Assembly: GCF_021556395.1 (NCBI RefSeq)
Contig: NZ_JAKGCS010000036.1
Coordinates: 310,001-374,000 of the forward strand
Length of the DNA: 64,000 nucleotides
DNA from: Acuticoccus kalidii
GTDB taxonomy: Bacteria; Pseudomonadota; Alphaproteobacteria; Rhizobiales; Amorphaceae
Reading direction: 5' to 3'
Positions 35,283-44,233 of this stretch are shown here, piece by piece; the stretch's first letter is position 1, and the number at the start of each line of letters is the position of its first letter. The translations under genes and the position numbers were made by a program. Below the pieces are notes generated by a model. The model was not told the origin of the DNA. It searched no databases and worked only from the letters and a program-made list of their open reading frames with translations.

Positions 35283-36632
35283 CTATGCCAGCTTCCACAG
35301 ATGGAGCGGCTCGTCGCAACCCGCCACCTCGCAGGCGCCGAGGGAGGTCGGCGTGCCGTGATAGCCCTGTGTCTCGGCCCGCCTCAACGTCTCTTCGGTG
35401 GTGAGCGCGGCGGTCTTGGCGATCTTGTTGTGCTTTTCGAGCTTCGCCGCGATATTCGCCGCCGAGCCGATGACGGTGAACTCGAGCCGCTCCTGATTGC
35501 CGAGCGTCGCGGCAACGACACGGCCCGCGACGGCGGCCCCCTGGATCGGCACCGGCGGCAGGCCCTTTGCGGCGATGTCGTCCGACCAGGCGGGGGCCTG
35601 TTCCATGATCGCTTGGAGCGCCTTGAGAGCGTCCGCCGCAGCGCTTTCGGACGGCGAGACCGCGCCGAAGGTCGCCATCACGCCGTCGCCGAGAAATTTG
35701 TCGATGATGCCGCCTTCGCGCTCGATCAGCGGGATGACGAGGGCGTGATAGGCGGTCAGCGTCGTCACCACCTCGCGCGGCGCGCGGACCGCGGCGAAAT
35801 GCGAAAAGTTGCGCAGATCGAGCATCAGGATCGCCGCGTCGCGCCCCTCCGCCTCGCCGGCGCTCGCCTCGGTTTCGCGTGAGGTGATGGATTCGGCGAC
35901 GCCCGCGCCGAAATAACGCCGCATGTCGCGCGTCGCGGCGCCCTCGCGCGCCGCGGTCAGAAGCGTGGCGCGCGCCCGGTGAAGCGCGAGGGCGAGAACG
36001 CCCGTCAGCATCAGGATTGTGAAGATCTTGTCGAACTCGGCGCCGATCAGCACGAGATTGTCGGTCAGGTAGGCGACGAACGAGCGGGTGATCGCCGCGC
36101 CGCCGCTCGACCACACCGCATAGAGCACCATGAGGAGCCAGCCGACCGCCGCGATCAGCCCCTGGCTGATGACGAAACGCGGATCGAAACGCAGCGCCCG
36201 CACCGCGATGAACAGAAAGACGTACGCGAACGTCGGCACCTTGAGATAGAAGGCGGCCGGCTGCCCATAGGCGATGTGGAAGCTCCAGATCAGCCCATAG
36301 AGCAGCGTGACGTCGGCGAGCATCGAGCAGACGAGGAGCCAACCGGGCAGAAAGCCCCGATAGGCGGCGATGATGCGGATGGCCGTGAAGGCGAGATAGA
36401 CGGACAGCGCGATCGGCACCGGCTCGAACATCGTGCTGGCGTCGGTCGGGCGGGGGGCGATGAGATAGAGCGTCGCGAACGTGCCGGCGATGACGAGCTG
36501 GACCCAGCCGATCAGCCGTTCGGACCGCTCCTCCTCGGCGACGACGAGGTTCCACACCCTTGCGGGCATCCGCGCGGTCATCGCATCGGACAGTCCGAGA
36601 TGCCGAAACAAGCTCTTCGGCAAGAGTGTCAT
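35283..36632 (-). CDS. Membrane-bound class III adenylate/guanylate cyclase
   Basis: About 449 residues. Six hydrophobic segments (about 40-220) precede a class III cyclase domain. Metal aspartates are in LMLDLRNFS and FLGDGVMATFGA. The transition-state motif reads VIGSAANIAAKLE: the asparagine is present, but the usual arginine is lysine, which might reduce activity. ATG at 36632 has GGGAGGG nearby; a GTG three bases earlier is also possible. The product nucleotide cannot be decided by eye. Upstream of, and probably in one transcript with, the glutathionyl-hydroquinone reductase. Confidence 0.85.
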   Translation of the reverse strand: MTLLPKSLFRHLGLSDAMTARMPARVWNLVVAEEERSERLIGWVQLVIAGTFATLYLIAPRPTDASTMFEPVPIALSVYLAFTAIRIIAAYRGFLPGWLLVCSMLADVTLLYGLIWSFHIAYGQPAAFYLKVPTFAYVFLFIAVRALRFDPRFVISQGLIAAVGWLLMVLYAVWSSGGAAITRSFVAYLTDNLVLIGAEFDKIFTILMLTGVLALALHRARATLLTAAREGAATRDMRRYFGAGVAESITSRETEASAGEAEGRDAAILMLDLRNFSHFAAVRAPREVVTTLTAYHALVIPLIEREGGIIDKFLGDGVMATFGAVSPSESAAADALKALQAIMEQAPAWSDDIAAKGLPPVPIQGAAVAGRVVAATLGNQERLEFTVIGSAANIAAKLEKHNKIAKTAALTTEETLRRAETQGYHGTPTSLGACEVAGCDEPLHLWKLA

Positions 36633-36727
36633 CACCCGCCCTCCCGCAACCCGTCGGTCAAAGCATGCCTTTGCCGGGAAAACGAGTGAAATCGTGGCCG
36701 ATGGCGCACCTTTGATTGCGCGGGTGG

Positions 36728-36756
36728 TCGCCTGCCGGAGGGTGTCCGGCAGGCGA
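36728..36756 (-). terminator. Strong hairpin downstream of homospermidine synthase
   Basis: Perfect 12-bp stem TCGCCTGCCGGA / TCCGGCAGGCGA with a 5-base loop, 14 bases past the hss stop on the minus strand. No T-run follows, so it may act with Rho or as a 3' end stabiliser. Confidence 0.6.
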
Positions 36757-36770
36757 TGGCGTGTTGGATC

Positions 36771-38207
36771 TTAGCGAACGAGGACGTTGCGGAACTGCCA
36801 GGGATCGCTTTCGTCCATGTCCTCCGGGAAGAGGCCGGGGCGACCGTGCAGCGGGGTCCAGTCGGTATAATAGCCGTTCACCGGGCCGAGATAGGGAAGC
36901 TGGACCTCGAGGCAGCGCTCATGGTCCATCTCGTCGGCTTCGACGATGCCGGCCTCGGGGTTCTCGAGCGCCCACACCATCCCGGCGAGAACGGCGGATG
37001 TCACCTGAAGGCCGGTCGCGTTCTGATAGGGCGCGATCCGCCGCGTCTCTTCGATCGAGAGCTGCGAGCCGTACCAGTAGGCATTCTTCGCATGGCCGTA
37101 GAGGAGGACGCCGAGCTCGTCGATCCCGTCCACGATCTCCGTCTCGTCGAGAACGTGGAAGACCTCCTGCGGCTTGCCCGCCTGGCCGAACATTTCGTGC
37201 AGCGAAAGAACCGCATCGTTGGCCGGGTGGTAGGCGTAGTGGCAGGTCGGACGATATTCGGGATCGAGGCCTTCGCCGATGGTGTAATAATCGGCGATCG
37301 ACACACTCTCATTGTGCGTGACGAGGAAGCCGTATTGCTCGCCCGGCGTCGGGCACCAGGTGCGCACGCGGGTGTTCGCGCCCGGCTGGAGCAGATAGCG
37401 CGAGGCGCGGCAGCCGGACCCTTCGGGCTGGATCTCCATATTGTCGGGCATCCACGTCTCGTGCGTGCCCCAACCGAGTTCGGCCGGTTGCAGCCCTTCC
37501 GAGACGAAGCCTTCGACCGACCACGTGTTCCAGAACGCGTCCATCGGCTTGGGGGCCTTGGTGCGCTGGGTGTCGCGTTCGGCGATGTGGACGCCTTTGA
37601 CGCCGAGCGCGCGCATGAGCGTCGCCCACTCCTCGCGGCTCGTCGGCGTCGGGGCCGCATGGCCGAGATCCTTGGAAAGATTGACGAGCGCCTGCTTCAC
37701 GAACCAGGACACCATGCCGGGGTTCGCCCCGCAGCAGGAGACGGCCGTGGTGCCGCCCGGATTGGCGCGCTTTTCGGACCGCACGGTCTCGCGCAGATGG
37801 TAGTTGGTGCGCGTCGCGTTGGTGGCGTTCTTGTCGAAATAGAAGCCGGGCCAGGGCTCGACGACGGTGTCGATATAAAGGACGCCGAGCTCGCGGCAGA
37901 GCTTCATGAGGTCGAGCGAGGACGTGTCGACCGAAAGGTTGACGCAAAAGCCCTGTCCGTCCCCCTTCGTCAGGAGCGGCGTCAGCACGTCGCGATAGTT
38001 CTCGCGCGTGATCGCAAGCTTCTCGAATTTGATGCCGCGATCGTCGAGCAGCGGACGGTCCTCGTCCGACGGATCGATCACGACCATGCGGGTCTTGTCG
38101 TAGGTGAAGTGGCGTTCGATCAGCGGTAGCGTTCCGCGGCCGATGGATCCGAAGCCAATCATCACGATCGGCCCCGTGATGGTGCCGTGTCGCGGCCAGT
38201 CGTTCAT
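36771..38207 (-). CDS. hss: Homospermidine synthase
   Basis: Protein of 478 residues, the usual bacterial length. It opens with a Rossmann motif (IVMIGFGSIGRGTLPLI), then EPWPGFYFDKNA, SCCGANPGMVSWFVKQAL, and the LPYLGPVNGYYTDWTPL C-terminus, which are strongly conserved in Rhizobiales Hss. The enzyme makes sym-homospermidine from two putrescines with NAD. ATG at 38207 follows AGGGAGACCTTC. Agmatinase at 3.3 kb could provide putrescine if it uses agmatine, but the two genes are far apart. Confidence 0.95.
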   Translation of the reverse strand: MNDWPRHGTITGPIVMIGFGSIGRGTLPLIERHFTYDKTRMVVIDPSDEDRPLLDDRGIKFEKLAITRENYRDVLTPLLTKGDGQGFCVNLSVDTSSLDLMKLCRELGVLYIDTVVEPWPGFYFDKNATNATRTNYHLRETVRSEKRANPGGTTAVSCCGANPGMVSWFVKQALVNLSKDLGHAAPTPTSREEWATLMRALGVKGVHIAERDTQRTKAPKPMDAFWNTWSVEGFVSEGLQPAELGWGTHETWMPDNMEIQPEGSGCRASRYLLQPGANTRVRTWCPTPGEQYGFLVTHNESVSIADYYTIGEGLDPEYRPTCHYAYHPANDAVLSLHEMFGQAGKPQEVFHVLDETEIVDGIDELGVLLYGHAKNAYWYGSQLSIEETRRIAPYQNATGLQVTSAVLAGMVWALENPEAGIVEADEMDHERCLEVQLPYLGPVNGYYTDWTPLHGRPGLFPEDMDESDPWQFRNVLVR

Positions 38208-38274
38208 GAAGGTCTCCCTCTGGGCAATGAGAGGGGACTACATCATGAGGTGGGGCGAGGGCTATGGCCGATGA

Positions 38275-39477
38275 TCATGCTGCACGCTCGCGTGAAGCAT
38301 GGCGGTCATTCCCAATCGGCGGAACCGCCTCGCTCGGCGCGCTCCCCATCTCGATGACGGCGCCGGGAAAGGAGCGGACGATCTTGCGGACGGGCTCGAC
38401 CGGGCCGATCGCCCCGTTTGCCATGCGCCCATTCGCGAGGAAGAGCTCGCCCTCCGCGATCCCCAGAACATCGAGAGGCAGTTGCGTGCCGTCGACATCG
38501 GCGATCCCGATCGAGACGGTGATGCGACCGTTCGGCATGTTCGGACGCGTCACCGTCCGCGCGACGCGCGAAGCGATCCGCTCGGCGACGGGGCGGGCGA
38601 GCGGCAAGGTGGTGTGCGGCAAGAGAACGGCGAAGCGGTCGATGTCGGTGCGCGTGCACAGATCGCAATGGCGTATTGCGCCACGCAGAGCCCGCGCGAT
38701 ATCGACGACGAGCCGCTCCCAATCCGCCCCGCGATAGGTCCGCCGCAGCGCCGCCACGTCATCGATCGAGACCAGCATATAGACGTAGCCGCTGCCATAG
38801 CGCTCGTGCAGGCGCCAATGCTGCATGAGCTGCGCGTCGAACAGGGTGCCGTCGATGAGACCCGTCGCCCGTTCGAACTGGCCGGTGAAACGCTTGGCGC
38901 GCAGCCTATTGGCGCGCGACAGCTCGTTCATGGTCGACAGCCCGAAGACCAGCGTCGAGAACGGCAGCCAAAGCAGCAGCGCGACGGCGATCTCGGCGCG
39001 CAGGCCGGCGGTGGAGGCGGGGGCGAGGCCCGGAATATAAAGCGCCAGGATCACGAGCGGGCTCGCGGCCGCCAACCACAGGACCGATCGGCGCTCAAAC
39101 GCACCCCCACCGCGCTTGCGCAGGTGTTGGACGGCGACGCCGAGCATCGCCTGAGCCACCATGGACACGACCCCGGTGACGACCGCGGGGCCGCCGATCT
39201 CGTTGCGCAAGAAAAGCGGCAAGGGGAGGGCGGCGACGGCCCCGATCGGCCCGCCGAAGAGGCCGGCCGCCGCCAGCACCGCGCCGCGCCCATCGATGAC
39301 GAAGCCGCTCGCGCGCATCGACATCGCCATCAGCCCGCAGGCGAGGAGGCCGCACGCGATGCCGACGCAAAGATCGCGCCGCGCGCTGGTCGTGTGGTCG
39401 AAGACGACGCCGAGGACGACGGCGCCGAGCATCAGAATCCCGGCGGATTGCGCGAGGTGAAGAAAAATATCGGTCAA
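38275..39477 (-). CDS. 5TM-type membrane protein with degenerate GGDEF domain
   Basis: About 400 residues. The N-terminal half has five to six membrane segments with the GGPIGAVAALPLPLFLRNEIGGP pattern (core PIGAVAALPLPL) of the 5TM-5TMR_LYT sensor type. The C-terminal half has a GGDEF-domain framework: YVYMLVSIDDV, a CTRTDIDRFAVLLPH strand, and ISIGIADVD-like TVSIGIADVDG. The GGDEF signature position reads TDIDRF, so diguanylate cyclase activity is not expected; a GTP-binding or protein-docking role is possible. Start TTG at 39477 is preferred because GGGAGA sits seven bases before it; TTG at 39483 is closer than is plausible to that site. Confidence 0.75.
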   Translation of the reverse strand: MTDIFLHLAQSAGILMLGAVVLGVVFDHTTSARRDLCVGIACGLLACGLMAMSMRASGFVIDGRGAVLAAAGLFGGPIGAVAALPLPLFLRNEIGGPAVVTGVVSMVAQAMLGVAVQHLRKRGGGAFERRSVLWLAAASPLVILALYIPGLAPASTAGLRAEIAVALLLWLPFSTLVFGLSTMNELSRANRLRAKRFTGQFERATGLIDGTLFDAQLMQHWRLHERYGSGYVYMLVSIDDVAALRRTYRGADWERLVVDIARALRGAIRHCDLCTRTDIDRFAVLLPHTTLPLARPVAERIASRVARTVTRPNMPNGRITVSIGIADVDGTQLPLDVLGIAEGELFLANGRMANGAIGPVEPVRKIVRSFPGAVIEMGSAPSEAVPPIGNDRHASRERAA

Positions 39478-39542
39478 ACCCAATCTCCCGCGTTGGCGAG
39501 GAGATTATGGGGCGCGCCACTGAAATGGCGCTAGAATTTCAA

Positions 39543-40310
39543 TTATGCGTTGGATGCGCGTGCGCGATGCACGTCCCCATAAGGCGGGTTGGGAATCGAC
39601 TGGTGCGCCTCCCGCAACGCGTTCGACCAGCGGTTACGAACATACTCGAAATATTTGTCGTCCTGATCGATGCGTGTGTTGATCGAGGTCGCGAGCGCGT
39701 CGCGCGGGAGCACCATGATGTCGACCGGCAAGCCCACGGCAAGGTTCGAGCGCATCGTGGAGTCCATCGAGATCAGCGAGATCTTCAACGCCTCGTCGAG
39801 CGGGGTGCCGAAGGTGACAGAGCGATCGATGATCGGCTTGCCGTATTTGTGCTCGCCGATCTGGAGGTAGGGCGTGTCCTCGGTCGCCTCGAGGAAGTTG
39901 CCGGCGCGATAGATCATGAAGAGGCGCAGGCGGCGATTGCCGATCTGCCCGCCGACGAGGATCGAGCAGTCGAAGGCGCCCCCGTCCTGTTCGAGGGCCG
40001 CCGCGTCCTGCGCGCGAACATGGCGCACCACGCGGCCGGTGAATTGGGCCATCTCGAACATCGAGGGGATGGTGTGGATCGTGTGGACGTCGCCGGTGAC
40101 GGGGTCGGGAAAGCCTTCCGTCATGTGGCTGATCACGGCCTGCGAGACAGCGAGATTGCCGGCGGTGGCGAAGGCGATCACGCGTTCGCCCGGCACCTCG
40201 AAAATCTGCAATTTGCGAAAGGTCGAGATGTTGTCGACGCCCGCGTTTGTCCGCGTGTCGCCCATCATCACCAGGCCCGACTTGAGAAGAAGGCCAACGC
40301 AATAGGTCAT
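39543..40310 (-). CDS. Proteasome-type protease Anbu (ancestral beta subunit)
   Basis: N-terminal nucleophile hydrolase of 255 residues. Taking ATG at 40310, the protein starts Met-Thr-Tyr-Cys-Val-Gly-Leu, so Thr2 becomes the nucleophile after methionine removal, as in known Anbu proteins; MMGDTRTNAGVDNIST follows. An in-frame ATG at 40373 has a better Shine-Dalgarno site (AAGGAG) and would add 21 residues. This start would need processing, which the family normally does not do. It is the last gene of a minus-strand group with transglutaminase-like, alpha-E and ATP-grasp genes, the established Anbu neighbourhood. Confidence 0.88.
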   Translation of the reverse strand: MTYCVGLLLKSGLVMMGDTRTNAGVDNISTFRKLQIFEVPGERVIAFATAGNLAVSQAVISHMTEGFPDPVTGDVHTIHTIPSMFEMAQFTGRVVRHVRAQDAAALEQDGGAFDCSILVGGQIGNRRLRLFMIYRAGNFLEATEDTPYLQIGEHKYGKPIIDRSVTFGTPLDEALKISLISMDSTMRSNLAVGLPVDIMVLPRDALATSINTRIDQDDKYFEYVRNRWSNALREAHQSIPNPPYGDVHRARASNA

Positions 40311-40389
40311 CGAAAGTCCGGTCCCGTCCACCGCGAGCGAGGGCGTCGTTTGGAACTGACCCCAGCCGCTCATGCTCTTCCGTCTCCTT

Positions 40390-41250
40390 CTACTGCGAAA
40401 ACTGGGTCTGTGTCTGGCCTTCGCTGGATTGGGACTGCCATTGGAACTTGTCCATCGTGACATCGACGGTCAGTGTCTCCCCCGCGCCACCATAGACCGC
40501 GCCTCGGACGGGTGAGGCGCCGAGGGAATCGAGGCCGCAGGCGATGCGGACATAGGCGTCGGTCGTGCTGATCGCGGCGGTCGGATCGAAGCTCACCCAG
40601 CCGAGTTCGCTGACATGGATCTCGGCCCAGGCGTGACTTTCGTGCTCGGTGCGCTGTCGCCCCGGCGTATATTGATAGCCGGATATGTATCGCGCCGGAA
40701 AACCCTGCGACCGCGCCACCGCGAGGAGGACGTGGGTCAGATCCTGGCACACGCCCTTGCCGGTCTCGATCGCGTCGACGGCCGATGTCGCCGTCGAGGT
40801 CATGCCGTGCTGGAACTCCATGGCGTCGTGGACGGCAACGTTCATCGCGTGTGCGACACCGAGCGCGGTCCCGTCGCTCGCCTCGATCGCCCGCTTGGCG
40901 AGCGAATGGATCGCCTCGTTCGCCTCGGTCAGGGCCGTCTCGCGCAGGAAGGCGCCGAGCGGAAGCGGCTCGAACGAGCCGGTGACGACGCCATTGTGCG
41001 GCTCGGTCTCCACCGTTCCCGAGGCCGTGATGACCAATTCGTTGCCGGGGTCCTTCAGCGTGAAGGTGTGCGTCGTGTTGCCGAACGCGTCACGCGAGCG
41101 GCGCAGCGCCGCGTCCCCGGTGACTGAGATTCGCCAATCGCGCACCGACTGCGTCGCCGTGCTGCACGGCGTGAGGCGCAACACCTCGATCACCGAAGCC
41201 GGCGCTACATCGTAGTGATAGCGAGTCTCGTGTTGGATGGAGAGGCGCAT
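40390..41250 (-). CDS. Transglutaminase-like cysteine peptidase family protein
   Basis: Protein of 286 residues. The Bact_transglu_N domain opens LSIQHETRYHYD. The catalytic triad is visible: cysteine in GVCQDLTH, histidine in ESHAWAEIH and aspartate in WVSFDPT. There is no signal peptide. It lies 12 bases after the alpha-E gene. In the Anbu/ATP-grasp system it is thought to cut or form amide bonds of a peptide tag, but no substrate is known. Confidence 0.9.
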   Translation of the reverse strand: MRLSIQHETRYHYDVAPASVIEVLRLTPCSTATQSVRDWRISVTGDAALRRSRDAFGNTTHTFTLKDPGNELVITASGTVETEPHNGVVTGSFEPLPLGAFLRETALTEANEAIHSLAKRAIEASDGTALGVAHAMNVAVHDAMEFQHGMTSTATSAVDAIETGKGVCQDLTHVLLAVARSQGFPARYISGYQYTPGRQRTEHESHAWAEIHVSELGWVSFDPTAAISTTDAYVRIACGLDSLGASPVRGAVYGGAGETLTVDVTMDKFQWQSQSSEGQTQTQFSQ

Positions 41251-41262
41251 GACGGCTCCCGT

Positions 41263-42207
41263 CTACCGCAGATACTGGGCCTCGATCGCGTCGCCCACCG
41301 CATTGTTTTCGCGAATTACCCGCTGCAGGAACTCGTGCAGCCCTTCTCGATAGATCGCCTCGACCGAGGAGTTCGCAAGGCTTGCGTGATAAGCGCGCGC
41401 GCTGCGCTGTGCCGGTCCCTGCCGCCCATAATCGTTGGCAAGTTTATCGAGAAACCAAAGGGTGTTCTCGGAACAATTGACAATAGAGCGCGGCAATTCC
41501 TTTCGCAATGTCAACAGTTCAGCCACGCGCCAGGATCGCAAGGCATCACGGAACACCCATTGATAGGCGGTGAGCGCGGAGGCGGCGCGCAGGATCGACG
41601 TCCATTGGAAATAGTCGAGGCCGCCGCCGACAGTGTCTCCTTCGGGAAGGAGGACATGATATTTCACGTCGAGGATGCGGGCGGTCGCGTCACCCCGCTC
41701 GATGAAGGTGCCCAAGTTGTAGAACGCGTGCGCATCGGTGCGCAGCATCGTGCGGTAGGCGAAGCCGTCAAGACGGAGGCAGGCGTCCTTCACGAAGGCG
41801 AGAAACTCCGCAAGCTGGCGCGGGGTCATCGCGTCGACCGAATGGCGCTTCAGCTCGAGCCATGCGTCGTTGATCACCTCCCACATCTCGCGCGTGATCG
41901 CCGTGCGGACGGATCGAGCCGAATGGCGCGCGGTCGCGAGACAGGACGCGATCGAGGACGGGTTCTCCCGACTGAAGGCGAGGAAGTCGATGACGTTGCG
42001 CCGGTTCGCCTCGTCATAGCGCTGGTCGAACAAAAAGTTTCCGCCCGTCGCCGTCATCGCCGATTCCCACTCGTTGGTGGAGCCGGCATAGGTCGTCGGC
42101 AGCGAGGAAAGGCGCGAGGCGACGTCGAGGAGACGCGCGGTGTTTTCGGCCCGCTCCACGTAACGGGCAAGCCAGTAGAGATCGGCGGCAACGCGTGAGA
42201 GCAGCAT
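41263..42207 (-). CDS. Alpha-E domain protein (DUF403)
   Basis: Protein of 314 residues, nearly all helical. The start LLSRVAADLYWLARYVERAENTARLLDV is the alpha-E family hallmark (core LYWLARYVERAENTARLL). ATG at 42207 directly follows the stop of the ATP-grasp gene with no gap. It is a regular partner of the circularly permuted ATP-grasp and the transglutaminase; its biochemical role is unknown, with a ligase-accessory function suggested in the literature. Confidence 0.88.
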   Translation of the reverse strand: MLLSRVAADLYWLARYVERAENTARLLDVASRLSSLPTTYAGSTNEWESAMTATGGNFLFDQRYDEANRRNVIDFLAFSRENPSSIASCLATARHSARSVRTAITREMWEVINDAWLELKRHSVDAMTPRQLAEFLAFVKDACLRLDGFAYRTMLRTDAHAFYNLGTFIERGDATARILDVKYHVLLPEGDTVGGGLDYFQWTSILRAASALTAYQWVFRDALRSWRVAELLTLRKELPRSIVNCSENTLWFLDKLANDYGRQGPAQRSARAYHASLANSSVEAIYREGLHEFLQRVIRENNAVGDAIEAQYLR

Positions 42208-43626
42208 TCAGCTAACCAGAACCCAGGTGTCTTTGGTCCCGCCGCCCTGGCTGGAATTCACCACCAATGAGCCCTCCTTCAATGCGACACGGGTGAGCCC
42301 GCCCGGCACGGTGCGGATGCCGTTCGAGCCGGCGAGAACGAACGGACGCAGATCCACATGACGTGGCGCGACACCCTCGCCGACGAAGGTCGGGCAGGTC
42401 GACAAAGCGAGCGTCGGCTGGGCGATGAACTCGTCCGGGTTCGATTTCAGCTTTGCGCGGAAATCCTCGATCTCGGCCTTCGTCGCGGTCGGCCCGACGA
42501 GCATACCGTAGCCGCCGGAGCCGGACACCATCTTCACCACCAGCTCGGGCAGATGGTCGAGCACATAAGCGAGCGAATCGGGCTCGCGGCAGCGCCAGGT
42601 CGGCACGTTGTGCAGGATCGGCTCCTCGCCGAGATAGAAGCGGATGATCTCCGGCACGTAGGTGTAGACCGCCTTGTCGTCGGCGACGCCGGTGCCCATC
42701 GCGTTCGCCACGGCGACGTTGCCGGCGCGATAGGCCGAGATGAGGCCGGGCACGCCGAGCACGGAATCGGGCCGGAAGGCGAGCGGGTCGAGGAAGTCGT
42801 CGTCGAGCCGGCGATAAATGACGTCGACCTGATGCGGCCCTTCGGTGGTGCGCATATAGACCTTGTCGTCGAGGACGAAGAGGTCGCGCCCCTCGACGAG
42901 CTCGACGCCGAGCCGGTCGGCGAGGAAGGAATGCTCGTAGAAGGCGGAGTTGAACGGGCCGGGCGACAACAGGACGACCGTCGGCTCGCGCGGAGCCGAG
43001 GCCGGGGCGAGCGACTGGAGCGTCGCGAGAAGCTCGTTCGGATATTGCTCGACCGGCTCGATCGTGTGCTCGGAGAAAAGGTCCGGGAAGAGACGCATCG
43101 TCACCTCCCGATTTTCCAGCATGTACGAGACGCCCGACGGCGTGCGCAGATTGTCCTCGAGGACATAGAAGGTGTCGGCGTCGACGCGGACGATGTCGAT
43201 CCCGCAGACCGGCGTGTAGATCCCGTGCGGCACCTTGATGCCGACCATTTCCGGGCGGAAATAGGTGTTCTGATAAATCAGCGCAGGCGGGATGACGCCG
43301 GCCTTCAAAATCTCGCCGGGGCCGTAAATGTCGGCGAGGAAGAGGTTGAGCGCCCGCACCCGCTGCTCGAGCCCGGCGGACATCGCGCGCCACTCTCCAC
43401 CCGTCAGGATGCGGGGGACAATGTCGAACGGAATGATCCGCTCCTCGGCCTGATTGTCGCCATAGACGGCGAAGGTGATGCCGATGCGGCGGAACAGCAT
43501 TTCCGCCTCACGCGCCCGTTGACGCATGAGGTCGGGCGGAGTCCCCTCGAGCCAATCTTTGACGATCTTATACGCGGAGCGGAGCTCGCCGCCGGTTCCA
43601 TTCATTTCGTCAAAAGACTGGGTCAT
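42208..43626 (-). CDS. Circularly permuted type 2 ATP-grasp protein
   Basis: Protein of 472 residues of the DUF404/DUF407 group. Family motifs include PFDIVPRILTGGEW, VRALNLFLADIYG, YVLEDNLRTPSGVSYMLENR and, near the end, KMVSGSGGYGMLVGP. The permuted ATP-grasp fold is proposed to ligate a carboxylate to an amine in making a peptide-like compound. ATG at 43626 has no clear Shine-Dalgarno sequence. First gene of the four-gene Anbu group. Confidence 0.9.
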   Translation of the reverse strand: MTQSFDEMNGTGGELRSAYKIVKDWLEGTPPDLMRQRAREAEMLFRRIGITFAVYGDNQAEERIIPFDIVPRILTGGEWRAMSAGLEQRVRALNLFLADIYGPGEILKAGVIPPALIYQNTYFRPEMVGIKVPHGIYTPVCGIDIVRVDADTFYVLEDNLRTPSGVSYMLENREVTMRLFPDLFSEHTIEPVEQYPNELLATLQSLAPASAPREPTVVLLSPGPFNSAFYEHSFLADRLGVELVEGRDLFVLDDKVYMRTTEGPHQVDVIYRRLDDDFLDPLAFRPDSVLGVPGLISAYRAGNVAVANAMGTGVADDKAVYTYVPEIIRFYLGEEPILHNVPTWRCREPDSLAYVLDHLPELVVKMVSGSGGYGMLVGPTATKAEIEDFRAKLKSNPDEFIAQPTLALSTCPTFVGEGVAPRHVDLRPFVLAGSNGIRTVPGGLTRVALKEGSLVVNSSQGGGTKDTWVLVS

Positions 43627-44233
43627 AAGCCATGTTTGCGCGCCTCATGTCGCAACGGTGGCTTTTGCTGGCGGTGAAATCAAGTGTGCGACAAGCTCCT
43701 TTCAAAGGCACCCGTCGATATGGCGGCGCACACGGCCGCGACTCGGATGCAACGACGCGCCCATCCGCACGCGGCTCGGCCGGTGTGGCGATCTCGATCC
43801 GGCGATCCACCGGCGTCCGCGTGCCGGCCGGCAACGGGCGCAACGCGTGTGCCGGGCCATTGCCCGTTTTCGCGGCAGACCCACCGTGCGGCAGCGGCGG
43901 CGCGACGCGATTCGCCTGCCGGTTGTGCTCGGCGCGGCGGGGTGGGCCTGCGCGCGAAGAAACCAGGCCCATTTGGTCTAGTTTATCTGCGTGTTTCTCA
44001 CACACTATTGTGAGGAGAGGTGAGCCTCACCTTCAGTTGACAGTGTCCCGGCCCCTGTTTACCGCGAGTCTATGGGGCGCACCTTTAAAACGATGTCCGA
44101 ATATGGCGTGACGACCGGTCGCCTGTCGCGATCCGCCACGCTGTTCGGCATGGTCGTTCCCAGTCTCACAGCCTCGGCCGCTCGCGTATGACGTGTGCCG
44201 CCGCTTTCATCATGTGACCGAGGAGACTTCGAA
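43627..44233. other. 607-base region without a supported gene
   Basis: Several open frames cross this GC-rich stretch, but none has a sensible start, ribosome site or recognisable protein pattern. It separates the divergent Anbu group and the cytochrome c' gene, so both promoters are expected here. One perfect dyad with an adjoining TTGACA lies at 44018-44042; otherwise nothing was recognised. Confidence 0.55.
44018..44042 (+). promoter_or_regulatory. Perfect dyad abutting a TTGACA box, upstream of cytochrome c'
   Basis: AGGTGAG-C-CTCACCT (44018-44032) is a perfect 15-base inverted repeat; TTGACA (44037-44042) starts four bases later and would suit a -35 box. No good -10 is seen at 16-18 bases spacing, so the promoter reading is uncertain. 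It is 190 bases before the cytochrome gene. Confidence 0.4.

Noticed and set aside
43632-44111. Open frames in the spacer between the ATP-grasp and cytochrome c' genes
   Set aside because: High arginine and alanine content, no ribosome site and no recognisable domain; long open frames are common by chance at this GC level.
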